Part shown: piece by piece, positions 1 to 8,669 of the stretch | How positions within the stretch are numbered: position 1 is the stretch's first letter | Layout of the letters: each line of letters starts with the position of its first letter | Assembly (NCBI RefSeq): GCF_003385215.1 | Contig: NZ_PQHW01000034.1 | Span: 1-60,982, forward strand | Direction: 5' to 3' | DNA from: Amycolatopsis thermalba | Lineage (GTDB): Bacteria; Actinomycetota; Actinomycetes; Mycobacteriales; Pseudonocardiaceae | Length of the DNA: 60,982 nucleotides | Notes under the pieces: generated by a model | The model's input: only the letters and a program-made list of their open reading frames with translations | Databases searched by the model: none | What the model was told of the DNA's origin: nothing | Position numbers and translations under genes: made by a program

Positions 1-83
1 TTTCCGCCCCAGACCTCACTCCACCCCCCGGCACGCGCCCCGGGGGCGCGTGCCGGGGGGTGGAGTGAGGTCTGGGGCGGAAA
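1..83. repeat. Perfect 83-bp palindrome (41-bp arms), terminator-like
   Basis: Position i pairs with 84-i without a mismatch, giving two 41-nt arms around the single central G at 42. The stem is G+C rich and flanked by T-runs and A-runs (TTT at 1-3, AAAAA at 81-85). It lies downstream of korB, which is transcribed towards it, so it could act as a very strong terminator. It may extend beyond the window edge. It could also be a dispersed palindromic element; copy number cannot be judged here. Confidence 0.85.
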
Positions 84-89
84 AACGAA

Positions 90-116
90 GCCCCGCACCG
101 GTGGGTGGTGCGGGGC
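90..116 (-). terminator. Hairpin terminator after korB
   Basis: A perfect 10-bp G+C stem (90-99 with 107-116) and a 7-nt loop sit 8 bp beyond the korB stop codon. There is no long U-tract, as is usual for actinobacterial terminators. With the 1-83 palindrome it forms two successive hairpins at the end of the korAB transcript. Confidence 0.7.
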
Positions 117-124
117 CTCGAGCG

Positions 125-1189
125 TCAGTCGACCGTCCAGGTGTCCTTGCCCGTCAGCAGGGCCTGCAGGTCCGCCGGCTTCGCCGTCCTGGCCTGTTCC
201 ACCTGCGCGCGGGCCTGGTCGTCGTACGTGGGGCGGGCCACCTGGCGGAAGATGCCCGTCGGGGTGTGGTTGAGGTGCTGGTCGCCGATTCGGGACAACC
301 CGAAGGCGTACGCGGTGTCCTGGATGGACGGGTCGTGGACGATCAGCTCGTCCTCCCCGACCTCGGCCACCTTCGCGATCTCGAAACCGCCCCAGCGGTT
401 GGGTACCACGCCGTACTCGGCCTCCGGGCCGAAGCGGATCGGCTCGCCCGCGCGCAGCGGGATGATCCGGTGCGCGGCCTCGTCCTTGTCCTTCAGCACA
501 TCGAAGGCACCGTCGTTGAAGATCGGGCAGTTCTGGTAGATCTCCACCAGCGCCGAACCGCGGTGCTGCGCCGCCGCGGTGAGCACCTCCGTCAGGCCCT
601 TCTTGTCACTGTCCAGCGCACGGCCGACGAACGTGGCCTCCGCGCCCAGCGCCAGCGAGATCGGGTTGAACGGCGTGTCCACCGAACCCATCGGCGTCGA
701 CTTGGTGACCGTGCCGGGGTCGGACGTCGGCGAGTACTGGCCCTTCGTCAGGCCGTAGATCCGGTTGTTGAACAGCAGGATCTTGATGTTCACGTTCCGC
801 CGCAGCGCGTGGATCAGGTGGTTGCCGCCGATCGACAGCGCGTCGCCGTCACCGGTCACCACCCACACCGACAGGTCCGGCCGCGTCGTCGCCAGGCCGG
901 TCGCGATCGCCGGGGCGCGACCGTGGATCGAGTGCATCCCGTAGGTGTTGAGGTAGTACGGGAACCGCGACGAACACCCGATGCCGGAGACGAACACGAT
1001 GTTCTCGCGCTGCAACCCCAGCGTGGGCAGGAACGACTGCACCGTGTTGAGCACGACGTAGTCACCGCAGCCCGGGCACCAGCGCACTTCCTGGTCGGAC
1101 TTGAAGTCCTTCGCCTTCTGGGGCTCGTCCGTGGTCGGCACCAGGTCCAGGCCACCGAGCTGGGGAAGACCGAGATCCGTGGCGGTCAT
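125..1189 (-). CDS. korB: 2-oxoacid:ferredoxin oxidoreductase, beta subunit
   Basis: The 354-residue thiamine-diphosphate subunit of an anaerobic-type 2-oxoacid (probably 2-oxoglutarate) oxidoreductase, which forms acyl-CoA and reduced ferredoxin in the cytoplasm. An N-terminal RWCPGCGDY contributes the conserved Cys pair. A GDGDALSIGGNH motif followed by NNRIYGLTKGQ forms the ThDP/Mg site. The ATG at 1189 overlaps the korA stop in an ATGA junction, so the subunits are translationally coupled. Length fits mycobacterial and streptomycete KorB. Substrate choice (2-oxoglutarate versus pyruvate) is inferred from family placement only. Confidence 0.93.
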   Translation of the reverse strand: MTATDLGLPQLGGLDLVPTTDEPQKAKDFKSDQEVRWCPGCGDYVVLNTVQSFLPTLGLQRENIVFVSGIGCSSRFPYYLNTYGMHSIHGRAPAIATGLATTRPDLSVWVVTGDGDALSIGGNHLIHALRRNVNIKILLFNNRIYGLTKGQYSPTSDPGTVTKSTPMGSVDTPFNPISLALGAEATFVGRALDSDKKGLTEVLTAAAQHRGSALVEIYQNCPIFNDGAFDVLKDKDEAAHRIIPLRAGEPIRFGPEAEYGVVPNRWGGFEIAKVAEVGEDELIVHDPSIQDTAYAFGLSRIGDQHLNHTPTGIFRQVARPTYDDQARAQVEQARTAKPADLQALLTGKDTWTVD

Positions 1190-3087
1190 CGGGTCAGCGC
1201 TCCTTCGATGATGTCGGTGAAGACGTGCTGCAGTTCCTCGGCCTTGAACGGCAGGCCGGCGACCTTGGTGTAGGAGTGCACGTCCACGAGGTACTTCGCC
1301 CGCAGCAGCAGCGCGAGCTGGCCCAGGTTCATCTCCGGCACCACGACCCTGTCGTAGCGGGCCAGGACCTCGCCCAGGTTGCGCGGGAACGGGTTCAGGT
1401 GCCGCAGGTGCGCCTGCGCGATCGGGATGCCCAGCTTGCGCACCCGCCGGGCCGCGGCGCCGATCGGGCCGAACGTCGAACCCCAGCCGAGCGCGAGCAC
1501 CCGCGCCTCGCCGGACGGGTCGTCGACCTCCAGGTCCGGCACGTCGATGCCGTCGATCTTGGCCTGCCGCAGCCGGACCATGTGGTCGTGGTTGTCCGGG
1601 TCGTAGGAGATGTTGCCCTTGCCGTCCTGCTTCTCCAGACCACCGATGCGGTGCTCCAGCCCCGGGGTGCCGGGCACCGCCCACGCGCGGGCCAGCGTCT
1701 CCGGGTCACGCACGTACGGCCAGAACTCACCCGAGCCGTCCGCCGCGTTCGGCTCGGTGGCGAACTCCACCGAAAGATCAGGCAGGTCCTCGACGTCCGG
1801 GATCAGCCACGGCTCCGAGCCGTTGGCGTTCGCGCCGTCGGACAGGATCATCACCGGCGTCCGGTACTTCAACGCGATCCGCACCGCCTCGATCGCCGCC
1901 GCGAAGCAGTCCCCGGGGGACTGCGGCGCGATCACCGGCAGCGGCGACTCGCTGTTGCGGCCGAACATCGCCTGCAGCAGGTCGGCCTGCTCGGTCTTGG
2001 TCGGCAGACCGGTGGACGGCCCGCCGCGCTGCACGTCGATCACCACCAGCGGCAGCTCCAGCATCACGCCGAGGCCGATGGTCTCCGACTTCAGCGCCAC
2101 CCCCGGCCCGGAGGTCGAGGTGACCCCCAGTGCCCCGCCGTAGGAGGCGCCCAGCGCGGCGCCGATGCCGGCGATCTCGTCCTCGGCCTGGAAGGTCAGC
2201 ACGCCGAAGTTCTTGTGCCGGGACAGCTCGTGCAGGATGTCCGAGGCCGGCGTGATCGGGTACGTGCCCAGCAGCACCGGCAGCCCGGCCCGCTGCCCGG
2301 CCGCCACGATCCCGTACGCCAACGCCGTGTTGCCGGTGATCTGCCGGTAGGTGCCCTTGTTCAGCTTCGCCGGCGCCACCTCGTAGGTGGTGGCGAACGA
2401 CTCGGTGGTCTCGCCGTAGTTCCAGCCCGCGCGGAAGGCCAGGATGTTGGCCTCGGCGATGTCCGGCTTCTTCGCGAACTTCTCGCGCAGGAACGCCTCG
2501 GTGCCCTCGGTGGGCCGGTGGTACATCCAGGACAGCAACCCGAGCGCGAACATGTTCTTGCACCGCTCGGCGTCCTTCTTGCCCAGCCCGGTGCCCTCCA
2601 GCGCCCCCTGCGTCAGGGTCGACATGGCGACCTTGTGCACCTGGAACGCCGACAGCGTGTCGTCCGCCAGCGGATCCGCGTCGTAGCCCACCTTGGTCAG
2701 GTTGCGCTTGGTGAACTCGTCGGTGTTGACGATGATCGTGCCGCCGTTGGGCACGTCCCGCAGGTTCGCCTTGAGCGCCGCGGGGTTCATCACCACCAGC
2801 ACGTCCGGCCGGTCGCCGGGGGTCAGGATGTCGTAGTCGGCGAAGTGCACCTGGAACGACGAGACGCCCGGGATGGTGCCCTGTGGCGCGCGGATCTCGG
2901 CGGGGAAGTTCGGCAGCGTGGCCAGGTCGTTGCCGAAGGCCGCCGCCTCCGAGGTGAACCGGTCACCGGTCAGCTGCATACCGTCGCCGGAGTCGCCCGC
3001 GAACCGGATGACCACGCGGTCCAGCTTGGCGACTTCAGTGGGCCGGCTCGCCGACAGCACACCGTTGCCGTTCGTGCTCGTGCTCAT
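1186..3087 (-). CDS. korA: 2-oxoacid:ferredoxin oxidoreductase, fused gamma/alpha subunit
   Basis: This 633-residue protein joins a gamma domain (near residue 25, RFAGDSGDGMQLTG) to an alpha pyrimidine-binding/transketolase-like domain (GTYPITPASDILHEL near 280) and a C-terminal transketolase-C-type domain. This is the normal architecture for actinobacterial KorA. It pairs with KorB to make the alpha/beta enzyme that feeds CoA-thioesters and reduced ferredoxin into central metabolism. A 141-bp gap separates it from the upstream enoyl-CoA hydratase and contains a GTAA/TTAC palindrome. korA therefore probably has its own promoter. Confidence 0.93.
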   Translation of the reverse strand: MSTSTNGNGVLSASRPTEVAKLDRVVIRFAGDSGDGMQLTGDRFTSEAAAFGNDLATLPNFPAEIRAPQGTIPGVSSFQVHFADYDILTPGDRPDVLVVMNPAALKANLRDVPNGGTIIVNTDEFTKRNLTKVGYDADPLADDTLSAFQVHKVAMSTLTQGALEGTGLGKKDAERCKNMFALGLLSWMYHRPTEGTEAFLREKFAKKPDIAEANILAFRAGWNYGETTESFATTYEVAPAKLNKGTYRQITGNTALAYGIVAAGQRAGLPVLLGTYPITPASDILHELSRHKNFGVLTFQAEDEIAGIGAALGASYGGALGVTSTSGPGVALKSETIGLGVMLELPLVVIDVQRGGPSTGLPTKTEQADLLQAMFGRNSESPLPVIAPQSPGDCFAAAIEAVRIALKYRTPVMILSDGANANGSEPWLIPDVEDLPDLSVEFATEPNAADGSGEFWPYVRDPETLARAWAVPGTPGLEHRIGGLEKQDGKGNISYDPDNHDHMVRLRQAKIDGIDVPDLEVDDPSGEARVLALGWGSTFGPIGAAARRVRKLGIPIAQAHLRHLNPFPRNLGEVLARYDRVVVPEMNLGQLALLLRAKYLVDVHSYTKVAGLPFKAEELQHVFTDIIEGALTR

Positions 3088-3204
3088 GGGTCAGAGAATC
3101 CCTCTCTCCCGACAGGCCGCGTCTTCGTGGCCGGCTGGGCACACTTCCGCCGATACCTCCACCTTACTTGCTGTTCTGTGACGCGAATCGGCGGTGTGAT
3201 CCCG

Positions 3205-3226
3205 GTTACCCGTAACTTACGGTAAC
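3205..3226. promoter_or_regulatory. Nested palindrome upstream of korA (possible operator)
   Basis: CCGTAA-C-TTACGG (3210-3222) is a perfect inverted repeat nested in an outer GTTACC/GGTAAC pair. It lies just after the enoyl-CoA hydratase stop and about 120 bp ahead of the korA start. Its size and spacing fit a TetR/GntR-type operator. No cognate regulator can be assigned. Confidence 0.4.
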
Positions 3227-3228
3227 AT

Positions 3229-4005
3229 CTAGTTCCGCGTGGTGATCTTCGCCTGCATCGAGGCGAGCCGTTCCGCGAAGTCGGGGGAATTCAGCGACTT
3301 CACCTGCGGTTCGATCTCGGTGTCCACTGCGCGGGAATGCTCGGCCATGGTCGAGGTTTGCCGCATCGAGAACTTGGTCGCGAGGACCACCTCCCGCGGT
3401 GCGTCCGCCGCCGGTTTCGCCAGTTCCAGTGCCGCCTCCAGCAGGTCGTCGTGGTCGCCGTCCACGGTGCGCAACGTCAGCCCGGCCGCCTCGGCCGCCG
3501 CGGCGTCCAGCGACTGGCCGAACAACGTCATCGCCCGCGCCCGCTGGATACCCACCGCACGCTGCAGCATCCACGTGAATCCGCCGCCGGGGTGCAGGCC
3601 GAGTTCGAGGAACCGCGGGATGAACTTGGCGCGCGGGCCGGCGAGGCGGACGTCCGCGGCGAGCGCGAGGTTCAGCCCGGCGCCGACGGCAGGGTCGTCG
3701 ACCGCCGCGATCGTCGGCAGCGGCGACCGGGCCACGGCGAGAAAACCCTCGTAGACCGCCCGCAGTCCCTCCTCCTGCGCGCTGCCCAGCGTCGTCAGGT
3801 CGGCTCCGGCGCAGAACGCCGGCGGGGTGCCGGTGACGACCAGCGCGTGCACGTTCCGGTCCTGCTCGGCGTCGGCGACGGCCTGGGCCAGTTCGGTGGA
3901 AAGCGCCAGGGTCAGCGAGTTTCGCCGCTGCGGGGCGTCGACGGTGATCACCGCGACTCGTCCGCGCCGTTCGGCCACGATGCGTTCGGTCATGACGGCC
4001 ATCAT
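3229..4005 (-). CDS. Enoyl-CoA hydratase/isomerase family protein
   Basis: A 258-residue crotonase-fold protein. It has the CoA/oxyanion-hole segments expected of the family (AFCAGADLTTLG near residue 67 and a GAGLNLALAADVRLAG stretch near 107), followed by a C-terminal helical tail. It probably hydrates or isomerises an enoyl-CoA in beta-oxidation or another acyl-CoA pathway; the exact substrate cannot be read. The ATG at 4005 overlaps the Lrp stop (ATGA). A second ATG at 3993 gives the more typical N-terminus MTERI and is the main alternative start. Confidence 0.88.
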   Translation of the reverse strand: MMAVMTERIVAERRGRVAVITVDAPQRRNSLTLALSTELAQAVADAEQDRNVHALVVTGTPPAFCAGADLTTLGSAQEEGLRAVYEGFLAVARSPLPTIAAVDDPAVGAGLNLALAADVRLAGPRAKFIPRFLELGLHPGGGFTWMLQRAVGIQRARAMTLFGQSLDAAAAEAAGLTLRTVDGDHDDLLEAALELAKPAADAPREVVLATKFSMRQTSTMAEHSRAVDTEIEPQVKSLNSPDFAERLASMQAKITTRN

Positions 4006-4448
4006 GTCGTGGGGTTGGGCGGGCGCTCAAGGAGACGGGACAGCACCACGGTGGACACCGTCCGGTCGACGATCTCCAGCCCGCGCACCCGCTCCAGCGC
4101 CATCTCCAGCTGGTGGATGTCGGCGGCCCGCAGGTGCACGATGGCGTCCGCCGCGCCGGTCACCGTGTACGCGGCGACCACCTCCGGCAGCGGCTCCAGC
4201 CGCGCCCGGATGCGCGCCGGGGAGATGTTGCCGCGGCAGTGCACCTCGACGAACGCCTCGGTGCCCCAGCCCAGCGCCTCCGGGTCGACCACCGCCGTGA
4301 AGCCGCGTAGCACGCCGGTCTCCAGCAGCCGGTCGACCCGGCGTTTGACCGCCGGGGCGGACAGCCCGACGACCTTCCCGATCTCGGCGTAGCTGGCGCG
4401 CGCATTCGTGACGAGGCACGAAACGATCTGCTGATCGAGGGTGTTCAC
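4002..4448 (-). CDS. Lrp/AsnC family transcriptional regulator
   Basis: A protein of about 148 residues with an N-terminal AsnC winged helix-turn-helix (LDQQIVSCL...YAEIGKVVGLSAPAVKRRVDRL) and a C-terminal RAM ligand-binding domain (residues about 60-140). The GTG at 4448 gives the canonical MNTLDQQI beginning; a TTG two codons upstream is less likely. It is divergent from the dimethylargininase-like gene with only a 73-bp spacer. Lrp proteins commonly sit beside and control arginine/ornithine catabolic genes, so autoregulation and control of that gene are likely. It is coupled to the downstream enoyl-CoA hydratase gene. Confidence 0.9.
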   Translation of the reverse strand: MNTLDQQIVSCLVTNARASYAEIGKVVGLSAPAVKRRVDRLLETGVLRGFTAVVDPEALGWGTEAFVEVHCRGNISPARIRARLEPLPEVVAAYTVTGAADAIVHLRAADIHQLEMALERVRGLEIVDRTVSTVVLSRLLERPPNPTT

Positions 4449-4521
4449 ACGCAATGTTTAGCAGGTGAATGAGCATGAAACAGCGATTGCTTGTCCCTGA
4501 ATCGAGCCATACCGTGAACTC

Positions 4522-5352
4522 ATGACGACTCGGGTTCCGACTACCCGCCGGTACCTCATGTGCCCGCCCCGGTTCTTCGCCGTCGAGTACGCGATCAACC
4601 CCTGGATGGACCCGACGCAGCCGGTCAGCGCCGAGCGCGCGATGGAGCAGTGGCGCGAGCTGCGCGACACCTACCGCCGCCTCGGGCACACGGTCGAGGA
4701 GATCGAGCCGCAGCCCGGGCTGCCGGACATGGTCTTCGCCGCCAACTCCGGCACCGTCGTCGACGGCCGGGTGCTCGGCGCCCGCTTCCGCGCCCCGCAG
4801 CGCACCGCCGAGGCCGAGCACTTCCGCCGCTGGTTCGTCGAGCACGGCTACCGCGACGTCGTCATGCCGTCGTACGTGAACGAGGCCGAGGGCGACTTCG
4901 CCTGGACCGGCCGGATGCTGCTGGCCGGCACCGGGTTCCGCACCGACCCCGCCGCGCACGCCGAGGCCCAGGAGGTGCTCGGGGTGCCGGTGCTGTCGCT
5001 GCGGCTGACCGACCCGCGTTACTACCACCTGGACACCGCGCTGTTCGTGCTCAGCGAGGCGACCGACACCACGCCGGCGCAGATCGCGTACTACCCGGAG
5101 GCGTTCTCGGCCGGCTCGCGCCGCGTCCTGGCGCGCCTGTTCCCCGACGCGGTGCTCGCGACGGCGGCCGACGCGGAGTGCTTCGGCCTCAACGGCGTGT
5201 CCGACGGGCGCAACGTGGTGCTGCCGGTGGAGGCCACGGAGCTGGCCGACCGGCTCGCGGCTCACGGCTACGAACCGGTGCTCGTCGACATCTCCGAGCT
5301 GCGCAAGGCAGGCGGCGGTCCGAAGTGCTGCACGCTGGAGATCCGCAAGTAG
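4522..5352 (+). CDS. ddaH: Dimethylargininase-like amidinohydrolase
   Basis: A 276-residue pentein-fold enzyme of the dimethylarginine dimethylaminohydrolase/arginine-deiminase superfamily. The N-terminus MCPPRFFAVEYAINPWM, the LPDMVFAANSG segment, a central His in the substrate pocket and the C-terminal GGGPKCCTLEIRK, which carries the catalytic Cys, are all present. It would hydrolyse methylated arginine, or a related guanidine, to citrulline plus amine. Divergence from the Lrp gene supports a role in arginine/ornithine turnover. Substrate specificity within the superfamily is not certain. Confidence 0.85.
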   Translation: MTTRVPTTRRYLMCPPRFFAVEYAINPWMDPTQPVSAERAMEQWRELRDTYRRLGHTVEEIEPQPGLPDMVFAANSGTVVDGRVLGARFRAPQRTAEAEHFRRWFVEHGYRDVVMPSYVNEAEGDFAWTGRMLLAGTGFRTDPAAHAEAQEVLGVPVLSLRLTDPRYYHLDTALFVLSEATDTTPAQIAYYPEAFSAGSRRVLARLFPDAVLATAADAECFGLNGVSDGRNVVLPVEATELADRLAAHGYEPVLVDISELRKAGGGPKCCTLEIRK

Positions 5353-5434
5353 GTCGCGGGTCTCATTTCGGGCTCGGTGGGCGAAACGCGGACGGTGTCT
5401 GTAACAGGGCCTTCGCGTCTCCCGAATCAGGAGC

Positions 5435-6673
5435 ATGACCACCTGCCGACTCTGTGGCTCGACACAGCTGGCCAGCGTCGTCGATCTCGGGGCGACTCCG
5501 CCGTGCGAGGCGTTCCTGACCGAAGCGCGACTGGACGAGTCGGAAAATACCTTTCCGTTGCACCTGCGGGTGTGCACGGACTGCTGGCTCGCGCAGATCC
5601 CGCCGTTGATCACGCCGGAGGAAACGTTCACCGAATACGCGTACTTCTCGTCGTATTCGGAATCCTGGGTGGACCACGCGGGCCGGTTCGTCGCGGGTGC
5701 GGTGGACCGGCTGGGGCTGGACGGCGACTCGTTCGTCGTCGAGGTCGCCAGCAACGACGGGTACCTGCTCAAACACGTTGTGGCACAGGGCATCCGCTGC
5801 CTCGGCGTGGAGCCGTCGGTGAACGTCGGCCAGGCCGCCCGGGACGCGGGCGTGCCGACGCTGACCGCGTTCCTCGGGCCGGAGACCGGCGCGGCCGTCC
5901 GGGCCGGGCACGGGCCCGCGGATCTGGTGGTGGCCAACAACGTCTACGCGCACATCCCGGACGTCATCGGCTTCACCAAGGGCCTGCGCGCGCTGGTCGC
6001 CGACGACGGCTGGGTGTCGATCGAGGTGCAGCACCTGCTCACGCTCATCGAGAAAACCCAGTACGACACGATCTACCACGAGCACTTCCAGTACTACACG
6101 GTGGCTTCGGCGCAGCGGGCGCTCGCTTCCGGCGGGCTGTCCCTTGTGGACGTCGAGCTGCTGCCGACCCACGGCGGCTCCATCCGGCTGTGGGCCCGGC
6201 CTGCCGAAGCAGCGGGTGACCCGAGCCACCGCGTGATCGACGTGCTGGCCCGGGAGAAGGCCGCCGGGCTGCACGAGCTCTCCGGTTACACCGAGTTCGC
6301 CGCGCGGGTCGCCCGGGTGCGCCGCGACCTGCTGCGGTTCCTCGTCGACGCGGCCGACGCGGGCCGCACGGTGGCCGGCTACGGCGCGCCGGGCAAGGGC
6401 AACACCCTGCTCAACCACTGCGGCATCCGGCCGGACCTGCTCGCCTACACGGTCGACCGCAACCCCTACAAGCACGGCCGGTTCACGCCGGGCACGCGCA
6501 TCCCGATCCTGCCGCCGGACCGCATCGCCGCGGACCGGCCCGACTACGTCCTGGTCCTGCCCTGGAACCTGCGGGACGAACTGACCCAGCAGCTGTCCTA
6601 CGTCGGGGAGTGGGGCGGCAAGCTGGTCTTCCCCATACCCCGCCTGGAGATCGTCGAGGTGAACCCAACGTGA
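5435..6673 (+). CDS. Sugar C-methyltransferase (SAM-dependent, zinc-finger type)
   Basis: A 412-residue protein with the three-part layout of NDP-sugar C-3/C-5 methyltransferases such as TylC3 and NovU. It has an N-terminal zinc-binding domain (CRLCGS near residue 4 and a Cys pair VCTDCW near 47). A Rossmann methyltransferase core follows (VEVASNDGYLLKH near 105). Last is a C-terminal domain (GYGAPGKGNTLLNH near 315). It is the first gene of the plus-strand glycan operon and probably methylates a 4-keto-6-deoxy sugar nucleotide. The junction with the next gene is GTGA-coupled. Confidence 0.88.
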   Translation: MTTCRLCGSTQLASVVDLGATPPCEAFLTEARLDESENTFPLHLRVCTDCWLAQIPPLITPEETFTEYAYFSSYSESWVDHAGRFVAGAVDRLGLDGDSFVVEVASNDGYLLKHVVAQGIRCLGVEPSVNVGQAARDAGVPTLTAFLGPETGAAVRAGHGPADLVVANNVYAHIPDVIGFTKGLRALVADDGWVSIEVQHLLTLIEKTQYDTIYHEHFQYYTVASAQRALASGGLSLVDVELLPTHGGSIRLWARPAEAAGDPSHRVIDVLAREKAAGLHELSGYTEFAARVARVRRDLLRFLVDAADAGRTVAGYGAPGKGNTLLNHCGIRPDLLAYTVDRNPYKHGRFTPGTRIPILPPDRIAADRPDYVLVLPWNLRDELTQQLSYVGEWGGKLVFPIPRLEIVEVNPT

Positions 6674-7458
6674 AGGTCGTCCTGTTCTGCGGCGGGTACG
6701 GAATGCGGATGCGCGGCGGCACCGCCTCCGACGTGCCCAAGCCCATGGCGATGGTCGGTCCCCGGCCGCTGATCTGGCACGTGATGCGGTACTACGCGCA
6801 CTTCGGGCACACCGAGTTCATCCTGTGCCTCGGCTACGGCGCCCACCACATCAAGGACTTCTTCCTCAACTACGAGGAAACCACCTCCAACGACTTCGTG
6901 CTGCGCGGCGGCAAGGCGGAGCTGCTGTCCACCGACATCGCGGACTGGACGATCTCGTTCGTGCAGACCGGCATCGAATCGCCGATCGGGGAACGGCTGC
7001 GCCGGGTCCGGGAGCACCTCGGCGGTGACGAGATGTTCCTGGCCAACTACGCCGACGTGCTCACCGACGCGCCGCTGCCGTCGATGATCGAGCGGTTCGC
7101 GAAGTCCGACGCGGGCGCGTCCATGATGGTCGTGCCGCCGCAGTCGTCGTTCCACTGCGTGGAGATGGACGAGGGCGGCCTGGTCGGGTCGATCACCGCG
7201 GTGAGCGAGATGCCGCTGTGGGAGAACGGCGGGTACTTCGTGCTGCGCCAGGAGGTGTTCGACCACATCCCGGAGAACGGCGACCTGGTCGCCGACGGGT
7301 GCGCCGAACTGGCCAAGCGCGGCCGCCTGCTGGCCTACCCCTACCGCGGCTTCTGGAAGCCGACGGACACCGTCAAGGAGCGGTACGCGCTGGACGAGGG
7401 CTACACGCGCGGGGTGCGCCCGTGGGCGCTGTGGGACAAGGACCGAGTGCCGGCGTGA
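6670..7458 (+). CDS. Sugar-1-phosphate nucleotidyltransferase (cytidylyltransferase-like)
   Basis: A 262-residue protein beginning at GTG 6670, overlapping the previous stop by 4 nt. The N-terminal KVVLFCGGYGMRMRG signature and the VPKPMAMVG segment (Lys) are those of glucose-1-phosphate cytidylyltransferase/RfbF-type enzymes. It would form an NDP-sugar (CDP- or related) as precursor for the deoxy/branched sugar made by neighbouring genes. Nucleotide preference cannot be decided from motifs alone. It is coupled to the truncated deacetylase remnant downstream. Confidence 0.85.
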   Translation: MKVVLFCGGYGMRMRGGTASDVPKPMAMVGPRPLIWHVMRYYAHFGHTEFILCLGYGAHHIKDFFLNYEETTSNDFVLRGGKAELLSTDIADWTISFVQTGIESPIGERLRRVREHLGGDEMFLANYADVLTDAPLPSMIERFAKSDAGASMMVVPPQSSFHCVEMDEGGLVGSITAVSEMPLWENGGYFVLRQEVFDHIPENGDLVADGCAELAKRGRLLAYPYRGFWKPTDTVKERYALDEGYTRGVRPWALWDKDRVPA

Positions 7459-7624
7459 CCGGGCTGGTTCCGGAACGGATCGAGCGGATCGTGGTGCTCG
7501 GCGCCCACTGCGACGACATCGCGATCGGCGCGGGCGGCAGCGACATCGTCCTTGGTACGACCGGGAGGCGCGGTACGCGGAGGCCTTCCACGTCAGGAAG
7601 TTGTGTCTCCAGCTGGAGGGCTGA
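7455..7624 (+). pseudogene. Remnant of a PIG-L family N-acetylsugar deacetylase
   Basis: GTG 7455 (GTGA overlap with the previous gene) opens a frame reading about 33 residues of a PIG-L deacetylase N-terminus, including the metal-site motif GAHCDDIAIGAGG. At about 7553 the sequence jumps, out of frame, to a typical PIG-L C-terminus (RYAEAFHVRKLCLQLEG, stop at 7622-7624). Roughly 200 internal codons appear to be deleted. The leftover frame would run into the next gene as a 62-residue nonsense peptide. The enzyme is surely inactive; its loss may change acetylation of one glycan sugar. Confidence 0.72.
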
Positions 7625-7627
7625 GCC

Positions 7628-8650
7628 ATGCGTGTGCTGCTGACCGGGCACAAGGGGTACCTGGGCACGGTGATGGCCCCGGTGCTCGCCGCCGCCGGGC
7701 ACGAGGTGATCGGGCTCGACTCCGGCCTGTTCGACGAGTGCGTGCTCGGCCCGAAGCCGCACGACCCGCCCGGGCACCGGGTGGACCTGCGGGACGTCAC
7801 GCCGGCGCAGGTGTCCGGTGTGGACGCCGTGATCCACCTGGCGGCGCTGTCCAACGACCCGCTGGGCGCGCTGGCGCCCGAGCTGACCTACGAGATCAAC
7901 CACGAGGCCGCCGTCCGGCTGGCCCGGCTGGCGAAGGACGCCGGGGTGTCCCGCTTCCTCTACGCCTCCACCTGCTCGGTCTACGGCGCTTCCGGCGGGG
8001 CGGATCTGGTGAACGAGGACGCGCCGCTGCGGCCGGTGACGCCGTACGCGGAGTCGAAGGTGCTCGTCGAGGACGATCTGCACGCGCTGGCCGACGACGG
8101 CTTCTCCCCGGTCTACCTGCGCAACGCGACCGCGTTCGGCTTCTCGCCGCGGCTGCGGGCGGACATCGTGCTGAACAACCTGGTCGGGCACGCGTGCCTG
8201 TCCGGTGAGGTGCTGGTGCTCTCCGACGGCACGCCGTGGCGGCCGCTGGTGCACGCGCGAGACATCGCGCGGGCGTTCACCGCCGCGCTGGAAGCACCTC
8301 GCGAAGCGGTGCACGACAAGGCGTTCAACATCGGCACCGAGCGCAACAACGTGACCGTCGCCGAGATCGCCGAGCAGGTCGTGGAGGCCGTGCCGGGCTC
8401 GCGGCTGCGGATCACCGGCGAGGCCGGCGCCGACCCGCGGTCCTACCGGGTCGACTTCTCCCGCTTCCGCGCCGCGATCCCCGGCTTCACCTGCGAGTGG
8501 TCGGTCAAGGACGGTGCGGTCGAGCTGGTCGAGGCCTACCACCGGCACGGGCTGACCCGCTCCTCGTTCGAGCGCAGCTTCACCCGGCTCGCGCGGCTGA
8601 AGCAGCACCGCGAGGCCGGCGCGGTCGACGACACCCTGCGGTTCGTGTGA
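7628..8650 (+). CDS. NAD(P)-dependent sugar epimerase/dehydratase (SDR)
   Basis: A 340-residue extended SDR. The N-terminal cofactor motif is GHKGYLGT (a variant GxxGxxG near residue 8). A YASTCSVYG segment is followed by the catalytic YAESK near residue 140, and the length fits NDP-hexose epimerases/dehydratases. It starts 3 bp after the PIG-L remnant. It likely converts the NDP-sugar made by the upstream nucleotidyltransferase, acting as a reductase or epimerase; the exact reaction cannot be assigned. Confidence 0.85.
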   Translation: MRVLLTGHKGYLGTVMAPVLAAAGHEVIGLDSGLFDECVLGPKPHDPPGHRVDLRDVTPAQVSGVDAVIHLAALSNDPLGALAPELTYEINHEAAVRLARLAKDAGVSRFLYASTCSVYGASGGADLVNEDAPLRPVTPYAESKVLVEDDLHALADDGFSPVYLRNATAFGFSPRLRADIVLNNLVGHACLSGEVLVLSDGTPWRPLVHARDIARAFTAALEAPREAVHDKAFNIGTERNNVTVAEIAEQVVEAVPGSRLRITGEAGADPRSYRVDFSRFRAAIPGFTCEWSVKDGAVELVEAYHRHGLTRSSFERSFTRLARLKQHREAGAVDDTLRFV

Positions 8651-8669
8651 TCGGTGGCGGAGTAGTGCG

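Noticed and set aside
1225-3225. A 666-codon frame opposite korA
   Set aside because: Shadow frame; korA on the minus strand is certain.
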